Assembly: GCA_020441225.1 (NCBI GenBank)
Contig: JAGRMP010000069.1
Coordinates: 1-18,260 of the forward strand
Source: Maritimibacter sp.
GTDB lineage: Bacteria; Pseudomonadota; Alphaproteobacteria; Rhodobacterales; Rhodobacteraceae
Reading direction: 5' to 3'
DNA length: 18,260 nucleotides
Part shown: one piece after another, positions 14,920 through 18,260 of the stretch
Numbering within the stretch: position 1 is the first letter of the stretch
How the letters are laid out: every line of letters begins with the position of its first letter
Notes under the pieces: generated by a model
What the model was told of the DNA's origin: nothing
Database searches by the model: none
Seen by the model: only the letters and a program-made list of their open reading frames with translations
Program-made: the position numbers and the translations under genes

Positions 14920-16194
14920 CTACAACGTTCCGAGCGGGGGTTGCTTGTTGCGCCGCCGGTCGTTGCGCCGGCCGGTTTCGCCCACCGACGGGATGGTCAC
15001 CACCGGGGTCAACCCGAGGCGTCGGGTCATCTGGCCCGAGGTCCGGATCACCGGATACAGGATTTCGAGCAGCAGGGCGAGCCCGCCACCGAGGACGAGA
15101 CCGGCGACGAAACCCATTGCCACGGTCGTTTTGCGGCTGCGCCCGGTCGGGTATTCCGGCACCGTCGCCGCCTCGATCACCGTGAGTCGGCCGCCGTGGT
15201 CCTGGGCTTCGAGCGCATAGGCCGTCTCGGCCTCGCGCCGGCGCCCCGAGACCACGTTCAGCTCGCTTTGCAGCTGGGTCAGGGACCGGTCGTAGTCGCT
15301 CAGGCGGCGTTCGACGACGGGCACCCGCGCCAGCGCGGCTTCCAGCTCGGACTTGTTGTCCTGCAGTGCGGATTTCTGCGTTTCGAGCCGGCCGATGTCG
15401 TCCTGCAGCGCCTCGGTCTGGATCTGCGCCCTGAGCTTGGCCACTTCCGAGGTGCGGTCGGCGCTGTTGATCTGATCGATCTCGCCTTGCGCGGTCAGGA
15501 TCTCCTGGTCGATCTCGAACATCCGGGCGTTGATCGTGCCGATCTCGCTGCGCAGCGACTCGATCGACCCGGCAATCGCCAGGATATTCTCGTTGCGGAA
15601 GGTCTCGCGTTCGTCTTCGACCGCCGAGATTTCGCCGTTCAGCTTCTCTTCCTGCAGCTTGAAGAAATCGAGCGACTGCTGGGCGGTTTCGAGCCGCTGG
15701 CTGGCGCTGAGGTCGAGGGTCTTCGTGGCGAAGATATGCGCGAGATCCCGGGCGGTCTCGCCGTCGGACCACACCGCCCAGATCCGCACCACCGAGATCG
15801 TGCCGTCGTCGCCGAAGCCCTCGCGGGCCGCGGCCACGGCATTGAGGGTGACCGCCCCGCGCACCATTGCCACCCGGTCGTCTTCCGACAGGCCGGGTGC
15901 ATCGGCAAAGAGGCCCTCCTGTTCAGCCACCTGCAGCACCGATTCCCGGGTGAACAGCCGCTGTTCGATGGTCTGCAACAGCCGCGCCGACGAGACCGCG
16001 CCGACGCCTTCCACCGTGTCCTCCGAAACCACCGGGCGTTCGATCTGGATGACCTCCAGCGCTTCGAAGGTGCGCGGCGTCTTGAGCGCGACATAGGCCG
16101 AGGCCAGCACGCAGACCAGGATGACCCGGAGGATCAGGCGCCAGCGGCGGCGCAGGATATCGAGGATTTCGTCGATCAGGTCGAGAGGAGACAT
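14920..16194 (-). CDS. Wzz/GumC-like polysaccharide co-polymerase (chain-length determinant)
   Basis: This 424-residue inner-membrane protein has the Wzz-family plan: a short cytoplasmic N-terminus, TM1 at about 19-37, a large periplasmic part, and TM2 at about 357-378. A long Glu/Gln-rich helical segment with coiled-coil character covers about 165-320. After TM2 a proline-containing stretch leads to a basic tail ending RRNDRRRNKQPPLGTL. No ATPase domain is fused; the gene just upstream encodes the ATPase-like partner as a separate protein. Together they would control chain length and export of a Wzy-type polysaccharide. ATG 16194 has GGAAAG 8 nt upstream. It is separated by 111 bp from the ATPase-like gene and by 93 bp from the GT4 gene. 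Confidence 0.9.
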   Translation of the reverse strand: MSPLDLIDEILDILRRRWRLILRVILVCVLASAYVALKTPRTFEALEVIQIERPVVSEDTVEGVGAVSSARLLQTIEQRLFTRESVLQVAEQEGLFADAPGLSEDDRVAMVRGAVTLNAVAAAREGFGDDGTISVVRIWAVWSDGETARDLAHIFATKTLDLSASQRLETAQQSLDFFKLQEEKLNGEISAVEDERETFRNENILAIAGSIESLRSEIGTINARMFEIDQEILTAQGEIDQINSADRTSEVAKLRAQIQTEALQDDIGRLETQKSALQDNKSELEAALARVPVVERRLSDYDRSLTQLQSELNVVSGRRREAETAYALEAQDHGGRLTVIEAATVPEYPTGRSRKTTVAMGFVAGLVLGGGLALLLEILYPVIRTSGQMTRRLGLTPVVTIPSVGETGRRNDRRRNKQPPLGTL

Positions 16195-16211
16195 GGGACA
16201 GGCTTTCCGGT

Positions 16212-16222
16212 CGCAAATTCGG
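16212..16222. repeat. 11-bp element CGCAAATTCGG shared with the divergent region at 10353-10363
   Basis: The element lies 17 bp upstream of the Wzz-like start, in the 111-bp gap after the ATPase-like gene. The same 11-mer is within the inverted repeat at 10350-10365. Here it is not flanked by full inverted arms. Confidence 0.45.
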
Positions 16223-16305
16223 TTTCGGCAAGACTACACACCACCGCGTCAATCCTGCGGCGGAGATGTTTCAAGAATCGGGCACCCGCGCCAGCACCGC
16301 CGGCG

Positions 16306-17148
16306 TCAGCTGCGCCCGCGGTTCAGAACGACCCCCATCAGCTTGGATCTGTTCTTGATCAGCCGTTCGCATTCCTCGATGTCCTTGGTCTGCGTGCTGG
16401 TGCCGTCGGCCACCAGCAGCACCCCGTCGACATGCGGCAGGACCGCGGCAAGGTCGTCGTATTCGAGCATCGGCGGCAGATCGAGCATGACCACGTCCGG
16501 CTTGAGCAGATGGGTCATCTCCGAGACGGCACCGGCCACGAGCCCGCTCTGCAGCAGGTCCGAGGCATTGGGCCGGGCGCTGCGCGACAGGCCGAGCGCG
16601 AGCCCGTCGTTGTAGCGCACCACATGCTGGAAGAACGAGATTTCACCGGTCAGGAACTCGTCCATGTTGCCCTCGGCCGCGACGCCGATGGTCTCGGCAA
16701 CGGCGGGGGCGCGCAGGTTGAGATCGAGCAGCACGGTCTTGCAGCCGGGCACCCGGCTCAGCGCGCGGGCGAGGTTGACCGCGGTAAACGTGGCGCCGCA
16801 TCCCGAACGCGGCGAGGCGACGGCGATCCGGCGCAGGTCTTCCGAGCGGACCGCCTGCAGGAACTGCGTCCTGAGCTGGTCGAACGCCTGGACAGCTTCC
16901 TCGCGCTTGGCCGCGACCTTGCGGCGGCGCCAGGTGCGCGGCACTTCCGCCTCGGTGCGCTTGGCATTGTGCAGAACGCCCCAGACTTCCTCGCGCGGAT
17001 CGCGTTCGATCCCCGTGAGCGACCCGCTCGGCACCGCGACAAGGGCGGTGCCGGTGGGCTTCTTCCTGTCTTCGTCCGTAGAATTATTCTGGTCCGACAT
17101 ACCGGTCACAGTCTCGTCCGCATGGAGATCCGAAATCATCTTGTTCAT
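16306..17148 (-). CDS. CpsD/CapB-like polysaccharide co-polymerase ATPase, degenerate Walker A
   Basis: This 280-residue P-loop protein aligns with bacterial tyrosine kinases of capsule loci (CapB/CpsD, or the C-terminal half of Wzc/ExoP). Residues about 83-280 hold the nucleotide-binding fold. The deviant Walker A reads ASPRSGCGATF (111-121), with Ala119 where the ATP-binding Lys is expected. Walker A' reads LLDLNLRAP (140-148), with Asn144 in place of the second Asp. Walker B is VVMLDLPP (219-226) with Asp223. The C-terminus ends NRGRS and has no tyrosine cluster. It probably partners with the Wzz-like protein downstream, but kinase activity is doubtful. The start ATG 17148 has a GGGAG SD about 9 nt upstream, and it lies 31 bp after the sugar transferase gene. 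Confidence 0.87.
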   Translation of the reverse strand: MNKMISDLHADETVTGMSDQNNSTDEDRKKPTGTALVAVPSGSLTGIERDPREEVWGVLHNAKRTEAEVPRTWRRRKVAAKREEAVQAFDQLRTQFLQAVRSEDLRRIAVASPRSGCGATFTAVNLARALSRVPGCKTVLLDLNLRAPAVAETIGVAAEGNMDEFLTGEISFFQHVVRYNDGLALGLSRSARPNASDLLQSGLVAGAVSEMTHLLKPDVVMLDLPPMLEYDDLAAVLPHVDGVLLVADGTSTQTKDIEECERLIKNRSKLMGVVLNRGRS

Positions 17149-17179
17149 CGTACGGGTCTCCCGTGTCCGAACTACAGGC

Positions 17180-17956
17180 TCAATAGCCGGTCCGGCGGAC
17201 CATCACAATGACCGTACGCACAAGAATGGACAGATCTTCGCGGAAGGTTACCTGACGACGATAGATCCTGTCCATCTCGGCCCGGTAATCGAAATTGCGA
17301 TCGTTGCGTTCGGACACTTGCCACAGGCCTGAGATGCCCGGCCGCATGCCCCAGTAGATCGGGCCTTTGTAGATCGCCACCTGGTCGGGCAGCATCGGGC
17401 GCGGGCCGATCAGGCTCATGTCGCCGGTGATCACGTTCCACAGCTGCGGCAGTTCGTCGAGCGAGGTCACGCGCAGCACGCGGCCGATGGTGGTGATGCG
17501 CGGGTCGCACTTGAGTTTCTGGGTTTCTTCCCATTCGCGCTTCAGCGCCGGGTCGCTGTCGAGCAGGGCCGCGAGCTTCTTGTCGGCGTTCTGCACCATC
17601 GTGCGCAGCTTCAGGATCTTGTAGCGCGACCCGTCGGCGCGCATGCGCTCCTGCTGGTAGAACGGATTGCCGCCCTCGACCCAGAGCGCCAGCGCGGTCA
17701 AAAGGACCACCGGCAGGACGAAGGGCGCGGCCAGCAGCACCAGCACGAGATCGATCACGCGCTTGCCGTGACGCAGGTACCACGAAGAATCTGCGGATTT
17801 GACGCCCGACACCGGACGCGGGAAGGTTTCGATCGCCTTCATCAGCCGCGGCCTCAATTCCGCTGCGGCATCGACGTGCGGTGCGATTGCGCGTTTCACA
17901 TCGCCCACCGGAAGGACGCCTGTCTCAACCCGGCTTCCGGTCATTGTTCTGTCCAT
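17180..17956 (-). CDS. Polyisoprenyl-phosphate sugar-1-phosphate transferase (ExoY/WbaP C-terminal family)
   Basis: This 258-residue membrane enzyme should start repeat-unit assembly by moving a sugar-1-phosphate from a nucleotide sugar to undecaprenyl phosphate. After a soluble N-terminal segment there is one hydrophobic membrane helix (about 67-92), then FYQQERM, the KLRTM motif (116-120), DELPQLWNVITGDMSLIGPR (167-186) and GLWQVSERN (210-218), which are the family signatures. It has the short single-helix form, without the extra N-terminal helices of WbaP. ATG 17956 is chosen because AAGGGG lies 6 nt upstream; the frame extends to 18019 without family sequence. It is the first gene of the minus-strand operon. 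Galactose or glucose would be usual, but the sugar cannot be read here. Confidence 0.95.
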   Translation of the reverse strand: MDRTMTGSRVETGVLPVGDVKRAIAPHVDAAAELRPRLMKAIETFPRPVSGVKSADSSWYLRHGKRVIDLVLVLLAAPFVLPVVLLTALALWVEGGNPFYQQERMRADGSRYKILKLRTMVQNADKKLAALLDSDPALKREWEETQKLKCDPRITTIGRVLRVTSLDELPQLWNVITGDMSLIGPRPMLPDQVAIYKGPIYWGMRPGISGLWQVSERNDRNFDYRAEMDRIYRRQVTFREDLSILVRTVIVMVRRTGY

Positions 17957-18260
17957 GTCCCACCCCTTCTCTTTTGCTCGACCGGCTAACCGAGTCCGCC
18001 CCTCAGCAGTCCTCGGCACTCACGCTCCTCGGCCCGGCGCCTTTTGGTGGCGCATGAGCGGGTACGGACATCCCGCTCTGGGCTGAGGCAAACACCCGGT
18101 TCACACTCGTTCCAACGGCACAATCGAGACCAATACTTGCCCCAATCTCGCCTCAATCAATCTAACACCGGCCCGGGCCCGGACCCTGTGCTATCTGTTC
18201 TACATACCGTTTCTTGCCTCGCAACAATTCTACGATTCGAGCCTCGGTTATGCAACGAAG
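17957..18260 (-). promoter_or_regulatory. Upstream region of the exopolysaccharide operon, with a candidate promoter
   Basis: No gene is convincing in these 304 bp. Reading the minus strand, TTGCAT (18255-18250) and TAGAAT (18232-18227) are separated by 17 bp, a plausible sigma70-type pair (3/6 and 5/6 matches to consensus). This would leave a leader of roughly 265 nt before the sugar transferase, holding the inverted repeat at 18056-18078. AAGGGG (17963-17968) is the RBS. Confidence 0.35.
18056..18078. repeat. Perfect inverted repeat GAGCGGG-9-CCCGCTC in the operon leader
   Basis: Perfect 7-bp arms (18056-18062 and 18072-18078) enclose TACGGACAT, 100 bp upstream of the sugar transferase start. 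It would form a stable RNA hairpin in the 5' leader, or could serve as an operator. Confidence 0.5.

Noticed and set aside
13615..17211. Very long open frame on the plus strand (1198 codons) across the exopolysaccharide operon
   Set aside because: It runs opposite three well-supported minus-strand genes and through their intergenic gaps, with no recognisable domain. It is a product of GC bias.
17957..18019. 21-residue N-terminal extension of the sugar transferase
   Set aside because: The ATG at 17956 has an AAGGGG site at ideal spacing, and the extension has no family sequence.
1..18260. Insertion sequences, CRISPR arrays, tRNA or rRNA genes
   Set aside because: No transposase motifs, regularly spaced repeats, tRNA cloverleaf ends or rRNA sequence were recognised.

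Overview
The window is GC-rich throughout and densely coding. Genes use Shine-Dalgarno-like sites, GTG starts and ATGA stop/start overlaps. The protein repertoire (ExoY-type sugar transferase, Wzz-like co-polymerase, CapB-like ATPase, sugar-transfer-associated ATP-grasp protein, hybrid PKS/NRPS enzymes) best fits an alphaproteobacterium, probably Rhodobacterales. That placement is an inference from gene style, because no rRNA or other marker gene is present.

Region A (1-9144, + strand) is the downstream part of a natural-product operon. It begins inside a type I polyketide synthase whose visible part reads structural KR, KR, dehydratase-like domain, carrier protein, thioesterase. A family 2 glycosyltransferase follows, then an NRPS module (formyltransferase-like, remnant condensation, adenylation, thiolation) and an Sfp/EntD-type phosphopantetheinyl transferase that could activate both carrier domains. 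The junctions are 18 bp, 22 bp and a 4-bp overlap, so the four genes look co-transcribed. The adenylation pocket reads as a glycine code. The NRPS has no complete condensation domain and no thioesterase, so it looks like a starter module feeding the PKS encoded upstream. The KR, DH-like and formyltransferase-like domains each carry unusual active-site changes.

Region B (9145-13617) is accessory polysaccharide-type content. A minus-strand sugar-transfer-associated ATP-grasp gene converges on region A. A 402-bp divergent intergenic region rich in inverted repeats separates it from a + strand pair: a secreted clan GH-A-like glycosidase overlapped by 4 bp with a family 2 glycosyltransferase. A 404-bp non-coding convergent gap with an AT-rich inverted repeat closes this region.

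Region C (13618-18260, - strand) is an exopolysaccharide/capsule assembly operon. In transcription order it encodes a polyisoprenyl-phosphate sugar-1-phosphate transferase, a CapB-like ATPase lacking the Walker A lysine, a Wzz-like co-polymerase and a GT4 glycosyltransferase. Flippase, polymerase and outer-membrane export genes are not in the window. The overall picture is a polysaccharide locus directly beside a PKS/NRPS line with its own embedded glycosyltransferase. This suggests, but does not prove, a glycosylated peptide-polyketide or a polysaccharide bearing such a group.
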